In this document: positions 34,665-42,870 of the stretch, one piece after another
How the letters are laid out: each line of letters begins with the position of its first letter
Position numbering within the stretch: the first letter of the stretch is position 1
From: JAJPHW01 sp963799065
GTDB taxonomy: Bacteria > Acidobacteriota > Terriglobia > Terriglobales > Acidobacteriaceae
Direction: 5' to 3'
DNA length: 64,000 nt
Assembly: GCA_963799065.1 (NCBI GenBank)
Contig: CAWCVJ010000003.1
Span: forward strand, 806,001-870,000
Made by a program: the position numbers and the translations under genes
Notes under the pieces: model-generated
What the model was told of the DNA's origin: nothing
Databases searched by the model: none
The model's input: only the letters and a program-made list of their open reading frames with translations

Positions 34665-36069
34665 GAACTCCCTCCCGCGTGGATTCGAGCTTTCGCCGTG
34701 CGTCGCGAATCGCCTGCTGGACGCGCTGAGGAGCGGTGCCTCCGCAGACGTCATGCAGCGCGAGAACGGAGTCCAGAGTCAAGTGTTTGTAGACATCCTG
34801 ACCGAAGGCTGGGCCGATTTGCTGCAACTGTTCGAAGGGCAGATCCTGGAGTTCGCAGCCTTTTTCCAGGCACAGGCGGACGGCCTTTCCAACCTGCTCA
34901 TGGGCGATGCGGAACGGCACGCCGCGCTGGAGTAGATAAGTCGCGGCGGCCCATGCGTTGAGATATCCGGTCTGTGCAGCCGTTGCCATGTGTTCGTAAA
35001 GAAAGTCTGCGGCCGTGACCCATCCGGTGACAAGTGGCAATAAAGAGACGACGGAATCCGCCGACGAGTAGAGCATTTCCTGTGTTTCCTGCAAGTCTTT
35101 CTGGTAGGCCAGAGGCAGGCCCTTGCGTGCAATCAATAACGCGGTGGCGTTGCCGATGATGCGGGCCGCTTTGCCGCGAGTTAGTTCGAGTAAATCAGGA
35201 TTGCGCTTTTGCGGCATGGCGCTGCTGCCGGTTGAATAGGCTTCGGGCAAGCGGATGAATCCGAATTCCTGCGAGGAGAACAAGATCATCTCCTCCGCCC
35301 AACCGCTTAAATGCGCCGCCAGCAGGGCTAAGTCATTGCAGAACTCGATCACGAAATCGCGATCCGACGTGGCGTCCATGCTGTTGGCTGTGGGGCCATT
35401 GAATCCCAGGGCCTTGGCCATCGCGTCGCGATTCAAGGGCAGCGTCGTTCCAGCGACTGCGCCTGAGCCCAACGGGCACAGGTTCACGCGGTCGCGGCAG
35501 TCCGCGAGCCGGTCGGCGTCGCGCTGGAACATTTCAACGTAGGCGAGCAGCCAGTGCGCTACTAGAACGGGCTCGGCGCGCTGTAGATGTGTATATGCCG
35601 GCATTGCCGCAATGCCGGCTTCGCTGGCACGATCCAAGAGTGCGGTGCAGAATTCATTTAGATCGGATCGGACTTGATCGATCGCCGCTCTCACGTATAA
35701 ACGAAGATCGGTCGCGATCTGTTCGTTGCGGCTGCGGCCGCTGTGCAGTTTGTAGCCGACGTCACCAATTTGCGAAACTAATTTCTTCTCGACGAAGTGA
35801 TGGACGTCTTCCGCGTCTGGATCGTTTAGAAATTCCGGCGAGACGGCGGCTTGGGTGCCGATCTCCTGCAAGCCTTGCAGGATTGCGATGAGTTCCTCCG
35901 CAGCCAACACGCCCGCGTCTTTCAGGGCATGCGCGTGAGCGCCGCTGGCTGCGAGTTCGTGCAGCAGCAGGCGCTTGTCGAAGTCGAAGGACCGCTGCCA
36001 GCGCTCGAAGGCAGGATCGAGCGGCTCGCGAAAACGGCCGGACCACATTTTCTTGTTAGCCTCGGTCAC
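34651..36069 (-). CDS. argH: Argininosuccinate lyase
   Basis: The 472-residue enzyme splits argininosuccinate into arginine and fumarate. It shows GSSAMPQKRNPDLLELTRGK, the fumarase/aspartase-superfamily signature with the catalytic serine, and SGRSRNEQIATD near residue 110, both typical. The GTG start at 36069 overlaps the argG stop (GTGA). It is the seventh gene in transcription order of the operon. Confidence 0.97.
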   Translation of the reverse strand: MTEANKKMWSGRFREPLDPAFERWQRSFDFDKRLLLHELAASGAHAHALKDAGVLAAEELIAILQGLQEIGTQAAVSPEFLNDPDAEDVHHFVEKKLVSQIGDVGYKLHSGRSRNEQIATDLRLYVRAAIDQVRSDLNEFCTALLDRASEAGIAAMPAYTHLQRAEPVLVAHWLLAYVEMFQRDADRLADCRDRVNLCPLGSGAVAGTTLPLNRDAMAKALGFNGPTANSMDATSDRDFVIEFCNDLALLAAHLSGWAEEMILFSSQEFGFIRLPEAYSTGSSAMPQKRNPDLLELTRGKAARIIGNATALLIARKGLPLAYQKDLQETQEMLYSSADSVVSLLPLVTGWVTAADFLYEHMATAAQTGYLNAWAAATYLLQRGVPFRIAHEQVGKAVRLCLEKGCELQDLPFEQLQQIGPAFGQDVYKHLTLDSVLALHDVCGGTAPQRVQQAIRDARRKLESTREGVHAHA

Positions 36070-37301
36070 GACGATGAAACCTCGGACGCCGAGACCTCCG
36101 CCGCTTGTTTGGCGCGAACCCAGGCGCGGGAACGCGAGGGTAAGCCAAGAATTCGGATGAATCCGGCGGCGTCTTTCTGGTCGTAGTTTTCGTCCATCGT
36201 GAACGACGAAAGCTCGGTGCGATAGAGCGAGAGCTCCGATTCGCGGCTGACCACGGCGACGTTACCCTTATACAAGGAAAGGGCAACCGTGCCCGTGACG
36301 TTCTTCTGTGTCGAGGCAGTGAACGCGTCGAGGGCCTCGCGTAGCGGAGTGAACCATAGACCGAAGTAGACGAGTTCGGCATACTTTAGGCCGATGTGTT
36401 GTTTGAAGTGGGCGACCTCGCGCTCCAGACATAAAGCCTCGAGTTCGCGGTGGGCGGCTAGCAGCAGTGTTCCGCCCGGCGTCTCGTAACATCCGCGGGA
36501 CTTGATACCGACGAAACGGTTCTCGACAAGATCGATACGTCCGATTGCGTTGCGCGCGCCGATTTCGTTGAGCAACTCGACCAGTGAGACTGGGTCGAGC
36601 GTCATTCCGTTCACTGAAACAGGCACACCGTTTTCGAAACCTATCTTCACTTGTTCTTCGCGATCGGGCGCTTCTTGTGGCGAGCGTGTGAGCTGCCAGG
36701 TTGTGGGCAACGGGGCATTGGCGGCGTCTTCGAGTTCTCCGCCTTCGTGGCTGATGTGCCAGAGATTCTGGTCGCGGCTATGAATTTTCTCGCGGCTGGC
36801 GGCGATGGGGATGCCGTGCTTCTCGGCGTAGTCGAGGCAGTCCTCGCGTGACTTCAGTGACCATTCGCGCCAGGGAGCAATCACTTTCAGTTCTGGCGCG
36901 AGCGCCTGATAAGTCAGCTCGAACCGCACTTGGTCATTGCCTTTTCCCGTACATCCATGAGCGACCGCGGTGGCGCCTTCGCGCAATGCGACTTCGACTT
37001 GGCGTTTTGCGATTACGGGACGGGCCAGCGAAGTGCCGAGCAAATACTTGTGCTCGTAAACTGCACCAGCCTGCACGGCCGGGAAGACGTATTCGGTTAG
37101 AAATTCTTCGCGCAGATCTTCGACGAAGACCTGGCTGGCGCCGGTCGCGTATGCTTTCTTGACGACTGCGTCCATGTCGTCGCCCTGGCCGACGTCGCCG
37201 ACCATGGCGATCACGTAGTAGGAGTAATTCTCTTTCAACCAAGGAATGATGATGGACGTGTCGAGTCCACCGGAATAAGCTAGAACAACTTTCTCAGACA
37301 T
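36066..37301 (-). CDS. argG: Argininosuccinate synthase
   Basis: The 411-residue enzyme joins citrulline and aspartate using ATP. The N-terminal P-loop is VVLAYSGGLDTSIIIPWL, and later GCTGKGNDQVRFEL and IKSRGCYETPGG fit the family. AAGGAG precedes ATG 37301; the longer frame is a shadow of argF sequence. It overlaps the argF gene by eight bases. Confidence 0.97.
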   Translation of the reverse strand: MSEKVVLAYSGGLDTSIIIPWLKENYSYYVIAMVGDVGQGDDMDAVVKKAYATGASQVFVEDLREEFLTEYVFPAVQAGAVYEHKYLLGTSLARPVIAKRQVEVALREGATAVAHGCTGKGNDQVRFELTYQALAPELKVIAPWREWSLKSREDCLDYAEKHGIPIAASREKIHSRDQNLWHISHEGGELEDAANAPLPTTWQLTRSPQEAPDREEQVKIGFENGVPVSVNGMTLDPVSLVELLNEIGARNAIGRIDLVENRFVGIKSRGCYETPGGTLLLAAHRELEALCLEREVAHFKQHIGLKYAELVYFGLWFTPLREALDAFTASTQKNVTGTVALSLYKGNVAVVSRESELSLYRTELSSFTMDENYDQKDAAGFIRILGLPSRSRAWVRAKQAAEVSASEVSSS

Positions 37302-38307
37302 ACGCGCTCCTTGTGGGGCGGCGATGCGTGCCGGAACCCAGCAGTAAATAAAGTATGGCTTTTTGCACGTGCAGGCGGTTTTCCGCTTGATCGAAGACGA
37401 CTGAGCGCTCGGAATCGAGAACTTCGTCGGTGACTTCTTTGCCGCGCTGGGCGGGCAGGCAGTGCATGAAGAGTGCGCCGGGCCCTGCAGCGGCCATGAG
37501 CCCATCGTTGACCTGATAGGGCGGGAAGACGCGGCAGCGTTCGTCAGTTTGATCTTCCTGGCCCATGCTGGTCCAGGCGTCGGTGTAGACCGCGTCGGCG
37601 TGAGCGACGGCCTCGGAAGGGTCAGTCATAAGTTCGATGGTTGCACCTGTCGCTTCGGCGATTTGTTTCGCATCGGCGACGATGGTCGCGTTCGGCTTGT
37701 AACCCGCGGGCGTTGCCATGCGGATGGTCGAGCCGAGGCAGGCGCAGGTCAGGAGGAGCGAATGAGCGACGTTGTTGCCGTCACCGACGTAAGCCAGAGA
37801 GACATTCTTGACGCTGCCGAAGCGCTCTTCGAGCGTGAAGTAATCGGCCAGCGCCTGACAGGGATGTTCGAGGTCGCTTAACGCGTTGATGACCGGAATC
37901 GAAGCATAGTCGGCCATGCCAGCGATGGTTTCCTGCGAAAACGTGCGCAGGATGATGGCATCCATCCAGCGTTCCAGGTTGTGGGCGATGTCGCTAAGCT
38001 TTTCGCGGGCGTCGAGGCGGCCGCTGGTTTGATCGACAAAGATCGCCGATCCTCCGAGGCTGGCCATTCCTGCCTCGAAGGTGAGCCGTGTGCGCAGAGA
38101 AGGCTTCTCGAAAAACATGACGGCCTGTTTGCCTTGTAACGACTTACGGAAGTCATTGGGCCGCGACTTAATAGCCCGTGCCTGGCACAGAATGGCTTCC
38201 ACGCCGAGCGGGCCGAGGTCGCGAGTCGAAATGAGATCGGTGCACCCGAGTACTCCGCGGGTTGGGGCCGGCGCCAACCGGGCGGCGCCGGCAGTTTGAG
38301 TGATCAA
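37294..38307 (-). CDS. argF: Ornithine carbamoyltransferase
   Basis: The 337-residue enzyme makes citrulline from ornithine and carbamoyl phosphate. Motifs are FEKPSLRTRLTFE (carbamoyl phosphate), LSDLEHPCQALADYF (ornithine) and MHCLPAQRG. The start is TTG 38307, overlapping the argD stop (TTGA). A rare start codon may lower translation relative to neighbours, compensated by coupling (inference). Confidence 0.96.
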   Translation of the reverse strand: MITQTAGAARLAPAPTRGVLGCTDLISTRDLGPLGVEAILCQARAIKSRPNDFRKSLQGKQAVMFFEKPSLRTRLTFEAGMASLGGSAIFVDQTSGRLDAREKLSDIAHNLERWMDAIILRTFSQETIAGMADYASIPVINALSDLEHPCQALADYFTLEERFGSVKNVSLAYVGDGNNVAHSLLLTCACLGSTIRMATPAGYKPNATIVADAKQIAEATGATIELMTDPSEAVAHADAVYTDAWTSMGQEDQTDERCRVFPPYQVNDGLMAAAGPGALFMHCLPAQRGKEVTDEVLDSERSVVFDQAENRLHVQKAILYLLLGSGTHRRPTRSAYV

Positions 38308-39560
38308 TGCTTGCTCCTTTTCGTTTGCTTTCCCGAGGCAATGATTGCGGGCTTTGCTTCACTTTGTTCGGTGAATGCGTCGCCCAGCGCGCGAATCAGC
38401 TGATCGACGTGCTTTTTTGTAATGATGTAGGGCGGCAGAAAACGCAATGTGTTCTCGTGGGTGCGATTGATGAGGATTCCCTGGGCGAGCAACTGCTGCA
38501 CGACGGCCTTGGCCGTATCGCCAGAATCCAACTCCATGCCCAGCATCAGACCCATTCCGCGAACTTCACGAACATTCGCGTACTTCGCCTTCAGTTCTTC
38601 GAGTTGAGATCGGAAATAGGATCCGGTTTCTAGGACATGGCCGAGAAGGCCGTCCATCACGTGGAGGAACTCGATTGCGACAGCGCAGGCCAGCGGGCCG
38701 CCGCCAAAAGTAGTTCCGTGCATGCCGGGGTGGAGGCTGCGCGCGACGCGATTAGTAGTGAGAATGGCCCCTAAGGGAAGTCCAGCAGCGAGTGGCTTAG
38801 CGATCGTGACGATATCCGGTTTCACGCCGTAGTGCTGAAAGGCAAACGGAAGCCCGGTGCGACCCAGCCCGGATTGAATTTCATCGAGAACCAGCAGTGC
38901 GCCGGTCTTTGTCGTGAGGCTGCGAGCCGTCTTCATGAACTCTGCGCTCACAGGCCGAATGCCGCCTTCGCCTTGAATGGGCTCGATGCATACAGCGCAC
39001 ACGGTGCCATCGAACTTTTTCATAAGATCGTCGACGTCATTGAAGCGAACGAAACTTACGCCGGGCATGAGTGGCGCGAAGGGCTGACGATATTTTTTCT
39101 GACCGGTGGTTGCGAGCGAACCGAAGGTACGTCCGTGGAAAGAGTTTTCCAGGGCAAGAATCCGCCACTTCGGAGCGTGGCCATTGTTATTCGCGAAGCG
39201 GGCATAAGCGCGAGCAAATTTGAGCGCGCCTTCCCACGCCTCGGTTCCGCTGTTGCAGAAGAAGGCGCGGTCGAGGCCTGAGAGCCTCGTCAACTTCTCA
39301 GCTAATTCGGCCTGGTACGGATGAAAAAACAGGTTGGAGATATGAATGAGGCGTCCGGCCTGTTTTTTCAGAACCCTCTGAATTGCCGGATGCGCGTGGC
39401 CGAGTGCATTGACGCCAATGCCGCTGAGAAAATCCAGGTAGCGCTTGCCGTCGGCGTCCCATAGATAAACGCCCCGGCCCCGCTCGAATAAAGTCTTGTG
39501 CCGGTCGTAAGTGGGCACCAGAAGTCGCTCTTCGGATTGCATCACCGATGCGAGGCTCAT
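38304..39560 (-). CDS. argD: Acetylornithine aminotransferase
   Basis: The 418-residue PLP-dependent class-III aminotransferase converts N-acetylglutamate semialdehyde to N-acetylornithine. LVLDEIQSGLGRTG and the PLP-lysine region DIVTIAKPLAAGLPLGAIL are clear, as is FCNSGTEAWEGALKFAR. ATG 39560 overlaps the argB stop (ATGA); the 130-codon upstream extension is a shadow. Confidence 0.96.
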   Translation of the reverse strand: MSLASVMQSEERLLVPTYDRHKTLFERGRGVYLWDADGKRYLDFLSGIGVNALGHAHPAIQRVLKKQAGRLIHISNLFFHPYQAELAEKLTRLSGLDRAFFCNSGTEAWEGALKFARAYARFANNNGHAPKWRILALENSFHGRTFGSLATTGQKKYRQPFAPLMPGVSFVRFNDVDDLMKKFDGTVCAVCIEPIQGEGGIRPVSAEFMKTARSLTTKTGALLVLDEIQSGLGRTGLPFAFQHYGVKPDIVTIAKPLAAGLPLGAILTTNRVARSLHPGMHGTTFGGGPLACAVAIEFLHVMDGLLGHVLETGSYFRSQLEELKAKYANVREVRGMGLMLGMELDSGDTAKAVVQQLLAQGILINRTHENTLRFLPPYIITKKHVDQLIRALGDAFTEQSEAKPAIIASGKQTKRSKH

Positions 39561-40342
39561 GCGCTCACCATTTCCGTGCCGCACGCGATTTTGTCCGCGC
39601 AAAGCTGCGGCAGTAGGTTCGCTTGCGCGGCGGGCATGATGCGAACCCGCGGAACCCCAAGCGCGAGCGCACGCTGACACGCTTCCAATTTCGGCAGCAT
39701 ACCGCCGGTGACGACGGAACTCGCAATCAGAGATGCGACCTCGCTGGTGTTTAGCCATGGGATGACGGAGCCGTCGGATTGCTTCACGCCCGCTACATCG
39801 GTTAGGAAGGCAAGCACGTCGGCGCGCACTGCGCCCGCGCAGGCGGCTGCGGCTTGATCGGCATTCACGTTGTAGTACTCTCCGTATTCGCCCAAAGCGA
39901 GCGACGACAAGACTGGAACTGCGCCCTCCGATGAAATAAGATCGAGCCATTGCGGATTGACGGTGGCGATCTCTCCGACAAAGCCGAGATCACGCCCGGC
40001 GGGTTCTTTCTTGCTCGTTCGTATCGTCGCTCCGTCGCCGCCGCAAATTCCTACGGCCGCGATGCCTGCCTGGTGCAACGCAGCGACCAGGTTTTTATTC
40101 ATCAATCCGGCGAGAACCATCAGGGCGACGTCGCGCGTCTCGGCATCGGTCACGCGCAAGCCGTCGACGAATTCACTCTCTTTGCCCATTTTCTTGAGGG
40201 TGCGCGTGAGGGCGGCTCCGCCGCCGTGGATGACGACGACTGAGTGTCCATCTTGCGATAATTCTGCGATGGCGGCTACACATTCTGCGGTTATCGCCTT
40301 GTCGTCCAACGCAGCGCCGCCGATTTTGATCGCGATTTTCAC
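39557..40342 (-). CDS. argB: Acetylglutamate kinase
   Basis: The 261-residue amino-acid kinase phosphorylates N-acetylglutamate. Motifs are IKIGGAALDD, VVVIHGGGAALTRTL and VTGGMLPKLEACQRAL. The GTG start at 40342 is decided by its four-base overlap with argC (GTGA), against the annotated longer frame to 40366. Arginine feedback kinases have an N-terminal helix; this one lacks an extension, so sensitivity is uncertain. Confidence 0.96.
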   Translation of the reverse strand: MKIAIKIGGAALDDKAITAECVAAIAELSQDGHSVVVIHGGGAALTRTLKKMGKESEFVDGLRVTDAETRDVALMVLAGLMNKNLVAALHQAGIAAVGICGGDGATIRTSKKEPAGRDLGFVGEIATVNPQWLDLISSEGAVPVLSSLALGEYGEYYNVNADQAAAACAGAVRADVLAFLTDVAGVKQSDGSVIPWLNTSEVASLIASSVVTGGMLPKLEACQRALALGVPRVRIMPAAQANLLPQLCADKIACGTEMVSA

Positions 40343-41364
40343 TGCAAGCCCTCTTTTTCGTCCCAACCGTACATCAGGTTCATGTTCTGCACGGCTTGTC
40401 CGGCCGCCCCCTTTATCAAGTTGTCAAGGCAGGAAATCACGATCAGCCGCCGACCGTCATCGGCAAGGGCGAAACCCAAGTCGCAGAAGTTCGTGTGCAA
40501 GGAATGCCGAATCTCGGGGAGCGAAGGATTTGCCAGAATTCGTACGTAAGGCTTTTCGGCGTAGGCGCCGCGGAAACACGCCTCGATTTCCGCGGAAGTC
40601 ATCGCTCGATTCAAATACACATAGAGGGTCGAAAGAATTCCACGCGGAATGGGCAGCAGGTGAGGCGTGAATGTGAATTCACTTGTGTCCAGCCCCAACT
40701 GCTCGGCGATTTCCCCGTTATGGCGGTGATTGAATAGCGAGTAGGCCGAGAAGTTGTCGGCGACAGAAACGAATTGCGTGCGCGAGGTCAGAGCCTTGCC
40801 CGCACCGGAAACGCCGGATTTGGAATCGGAGATAATTCCGCGGTTGCGATCGACGAGGTCAGCTTTAAGCAAAGGCGCCAGCGCGAGGATCACCGAAGTC
40901 GCGTAGCAGCCGGGGTTGGCGACGAGCTTCGCCCTGGCGATGCACTCCGAGTTGAGTTCGGGCAGTCCGTAGACCGCCATTTCGGCTAACGTTTCTGCAC
41001 TCAACGAGTCATCATCCTTAAAGCCGTAAGTCGCGCGATGTTGCTCGCGCTTGAGCCGCCATGCGCCGCTCAGATCGATCACTCGCAAACCTGCTGCGAT
41101 TGCTTCAGGCGCAAGCGCTCTAGATACTTCGTGCGGGGTCGCAAGAAACAGTAATTCGATCTTTTTCTGCTTCAACAAATCCCATGACAACGGCTGCATC
41201 GGAGCGTCACTCGATCCGAAGTCTTCGCGGCCCGCGTCCTGTTTCTGCGACCGGCCCAGCAGCAAGGGCGCTTGTAATTTAGGATGACGCCCGAGCAAGC
41301 GCGTCAACTCTTCGCCGGAGAAGCCAGTCGCGCCTACTACGGCGGTTTTCAAGCCGGTTGCCAT
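40339..41364 (-). CDS. argC: N-acetyl-gamma-glutamyl-phosphate reductase
   Basis: The 341-residue reductase uses NADPH to form the semialdehyde. It has AVVGATGFSGEELTRLLGRH at the N-terminus and the catalytic-Cys motif VANPGCYATSVILAL. ATG 41364 shares one base with the argR stop (TGATG). Second gene of the operon. Confidence 0.97.
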   Translation of the reverse strand: MATGLKTAVVGATGFSGEELTRLLGRHPKLQAPLLLGRSQKQDAGREDFGSSDAPMQPLSWDLLKQKKIELLFLATPHEVSRALAPEAIAAGLRVIDLSGAWRLKREQHRATYGFKDDDSLSAETLAEMAVYGLPELNSECIARAKLVANPGCYATSVILALAPLLKADLVDRNRGIISDSKSGVSGAGKALTSRTQFVSVADNFSAYSLFNHRHNGEIAEQLGLDTSEFTFTPHLLPIPRGILSTLYVYLNRAMTSAEIEACFRGAYAEKPYVRILANPSLPEIRHSLHTNFCDLGFALADDGRRLIVISCLDNLIKGAAGQAVQNMNLMYGWDEKEGLQ

Positions 41365-41807
41365 CAAGCCAGCATCTCTTCGATGCGCTGACTTAGTTTC
41401 TTCGCGCCTCGGATGTCGGCACATACCATCAGTATGGTGTCGTCCCCCGCAATGGTTCCGATGACTTCCGGCCAATCCTGCTGATCAAGCGCCGCGGCCA
41501 CTGGTTGTGCGCTACCGACGGCAGTCTTGGCGACCAACAAATTCTGCGCTGGACGCAACTCCAATACGAATTCTCGAACCAACCGCGAAAACGGCGGCAG
41601 AGCGGGATCGGGTGCTCCGTCCGCTTGCGGCAGCGAATACCCAGCAGACGTTTTGGCCAGACCCAGATCGCGAATATCCCGGGAAAGCGTCGCCTGCGCC
41701 ACTCGGATGCCTCGCTTGCGCAGCGCGCCCTGCAACTCCTCCTGGCTCGATAAGGGCACGGTCCTGAGCAGGTCAAGGATCGCGCGTTGCCGGAAGTTCT
41801 TATTCAT
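41364..41807 (-). CDS. argR: Arginine repressor
   Basis: The 147-residue ArgR/AhrC-family protein has an N-terminal winged helix-turn-helix (SSQEELQGALRKRGIRVAQATLSRDIRDLG region) and a C-terminal arginine-binding hexamerisation domain with GTIAGDDTILMVCAD. With arginine it binds ARG boxes and represses the biosynthetic genes. It is the first gene of the operon, so it is autoregulated. A strong promoter and two boxes lie immediately upstream, one overlapping the start codon. Confidence 0.96.
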   Translation of the reverse strand: MNKNFRQRAILDLLRTVPLSSQEELQGALRKRGIRVAQATLSRDIRDLGLAKTSAGYSLPQADGAPDPALPPFSRLVREFVLELRPAQNLLVAKTAVGSAQPVAAALDQQDWPEVIGTIAGDDTILMVCADIRGAKKLSQRIEEMLA

Positions 41808-41815
41808 GATGAATA
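41801..41815. promoter_or_regulatory. ARG-box-like palindrome at argR start
   Basis: TATTCAT-G-ATGAATA is an interrupted palindrome with 7-bp arms. It overlaps the argR start codon (41805-41807). Its centre is about 28 bases from the main box. Confidence 0.65.
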
Positions 41816-41827
41816 TATATGCACAAG

Positions 41828-41845
41828 AATGAATAGCTATTCATT
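41828..41845. promoter_or_regulatory. ARG box, perfect 18-bp palindrome
   Basis: AATGAATAGCTATTCATT is its own reverse complement and matches the ArgR consensus (TGAAT...ATTCA). It starts two bases downstream of the minus-strand -10 and covers the expected transcription start (about 41840), so bound ArgR would block initiation. Confidence 0.88.
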
Positions 41846-41846
41846 T

Positions 41847-41875
41847 ACTATAAGAATTCGAGAACGTCGTGTCAA
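41847..41875 (-). promoter_or_regulatory. Promoter of the arginine operon
   Basis: On the minus strand TTGACA (41870-41875) and TATAGT (41847-41852) are spaced 17 bases apart. This is a near-consensus sigma-70-type promoter directly before argR. Confidence 0.88.
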
Positions 41876-42012
41876 TAGAGGGATTAGCCCGACCGCATTA
41901 CCGCCGTGCCTGGTGGCGCGGCCCGCAGGTCGTTTTGACCCCGCGGATCGACTCGTGATGGTTGCAAAAAACTGCACACTTTCTTTGAATAATTCATTCG
42001 GCATTCACATGA

Positions 42013-42047
42013 CGGTCACGCTACCGTAACGATGTGACCGCTACAAT
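42013..42047 (+). promoter_or_regulatory. Inverted repeat and -10 element before the orphan regulator
   Basis: CGGTCAC (42013-42019) and GTGACCG (42034-42040) are 7-bp arms 14 bases apart, immediately before TACAAT (42042-42047), a good -10. No -35 box is at the right place; the repeat occupies it, suggesting an activator or repressor site. Confidence 0.5.
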
Positions 42048-42094
42048 GTTGGGTGCTCTATAGCGAATTATCGGTACTTCCTTCCTGGGTGCTT

Positions 42095-42865
42095 ATGAGA
42101 CGGTTGATCTTCCTGGTCGGGGCCGCTTCGGATGGGCTTCTTGTCGCCGAGTCTTGCCTGCTACGGGCGGGTTTTGGTGTGAATCGAATTCCCACGCTTG
42201 CCGCGGATGAAGCGATCGACCTGGGGCATCCCGATCTTGTGTTGATTGTCGCCACCTGCGGCGAGGGCGTGGATATCAGCCGTAAGGTCCGTCAACATGC
42301 TTCGCTGCGCCGAACTCCGGTTGTGCTTTTGCTGGAACAGGCTACGGAAGATCGCAGAGTTTTCGCCCTGGAGTCGGGATTTGACGATTGCATGGCCCTC
42401 CCGTTCGCCCCTGAAGAACTGGTGACGCGCCTCGAAGCCGTCCTTCGCGACCCGGCTGGCGTCGCCGAGCGTCGGGCCGACCTGGTGATCGACAGCTCTG
42501 CTATGAGGCTGATGGTGCGGGGTTCGGAAGTGCCAGCCACAACCTTGGAGTTCCGTTTAATCGATTACCTCGCTCGCCACCGAGGCCAGGTTTTCACGCG
42601 AGACCTCCTGCTGGACGTAGTGTGGGGAGATATGCAATTTCTAACTCCCCGAACCGTCGACGCCTGCATCCGCCGGGTTCGTGAAAAAATCGAACCTAAT
42701 CGCGACCTTCCCACTTACTTAAGAACAGTTCGCGGAGTCGGTTATCGCTTCGACGCGCGGGTGGTTTGGCAACAGCCCGATCGCAGGGTATGCGCTTGTA
42801 AAGCCTGCTCGAAGGTGCGTGGATCCGATGCGACATCTGCCCGACGCAGCCTAAGCGTCGCCTGA
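42095..42865 (+). CDS. OmpR/PhoB-type regulator with degenerate receiver
   Basis: The 256-residue protein joins a receiver-like domain (1-118) to an OmpR-type winged helix (about 125-232; TTLEFRLIDYLARHRGQVFT, RTVDACIRRVREKI, LRTVRGVGYRF). The expected receiver residues are missing: the N-terminal acidic pair reads GAA (9-11), the phosphoacceptor position is V52 (PDLVLIVAT) and the conserved Lys is L102 (MALPFAPEEL). It therefore cannot be phosphorylated normally and is probably a constitutive or ligand-responsive regulator. No histidine kinase is adjacent. ATG 42095 is preferred because 42053 lies at the predicted transcription start. A Cys-containing basic tail (KACSKVRG) follows the wing. 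Confidence 0.85.
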   Translation: MRRLIFLVGAASDGLLVAESCLLRAGFGVNRIPTLAADEAIDLGHPDLVLIVATCGEGVDISRKVRQHASLRRTPVVLLLEQATEDRRVFALESGFDDCMALPFAPEELVTRLEAVLRDPAGVAERRADLVIDSSAMRLMVRGSEVPATTLEFRLIDYLARHRGQVFTRDLLLDVVWGDMQFLTPRTVDACIRRVREKIEPNRDLPTYLRTVRGVGYRFDARVVWQQPDRRVCACKACSKVRGSDATSARRSLSVA

Positions 42866-42870
42866 AAGTC

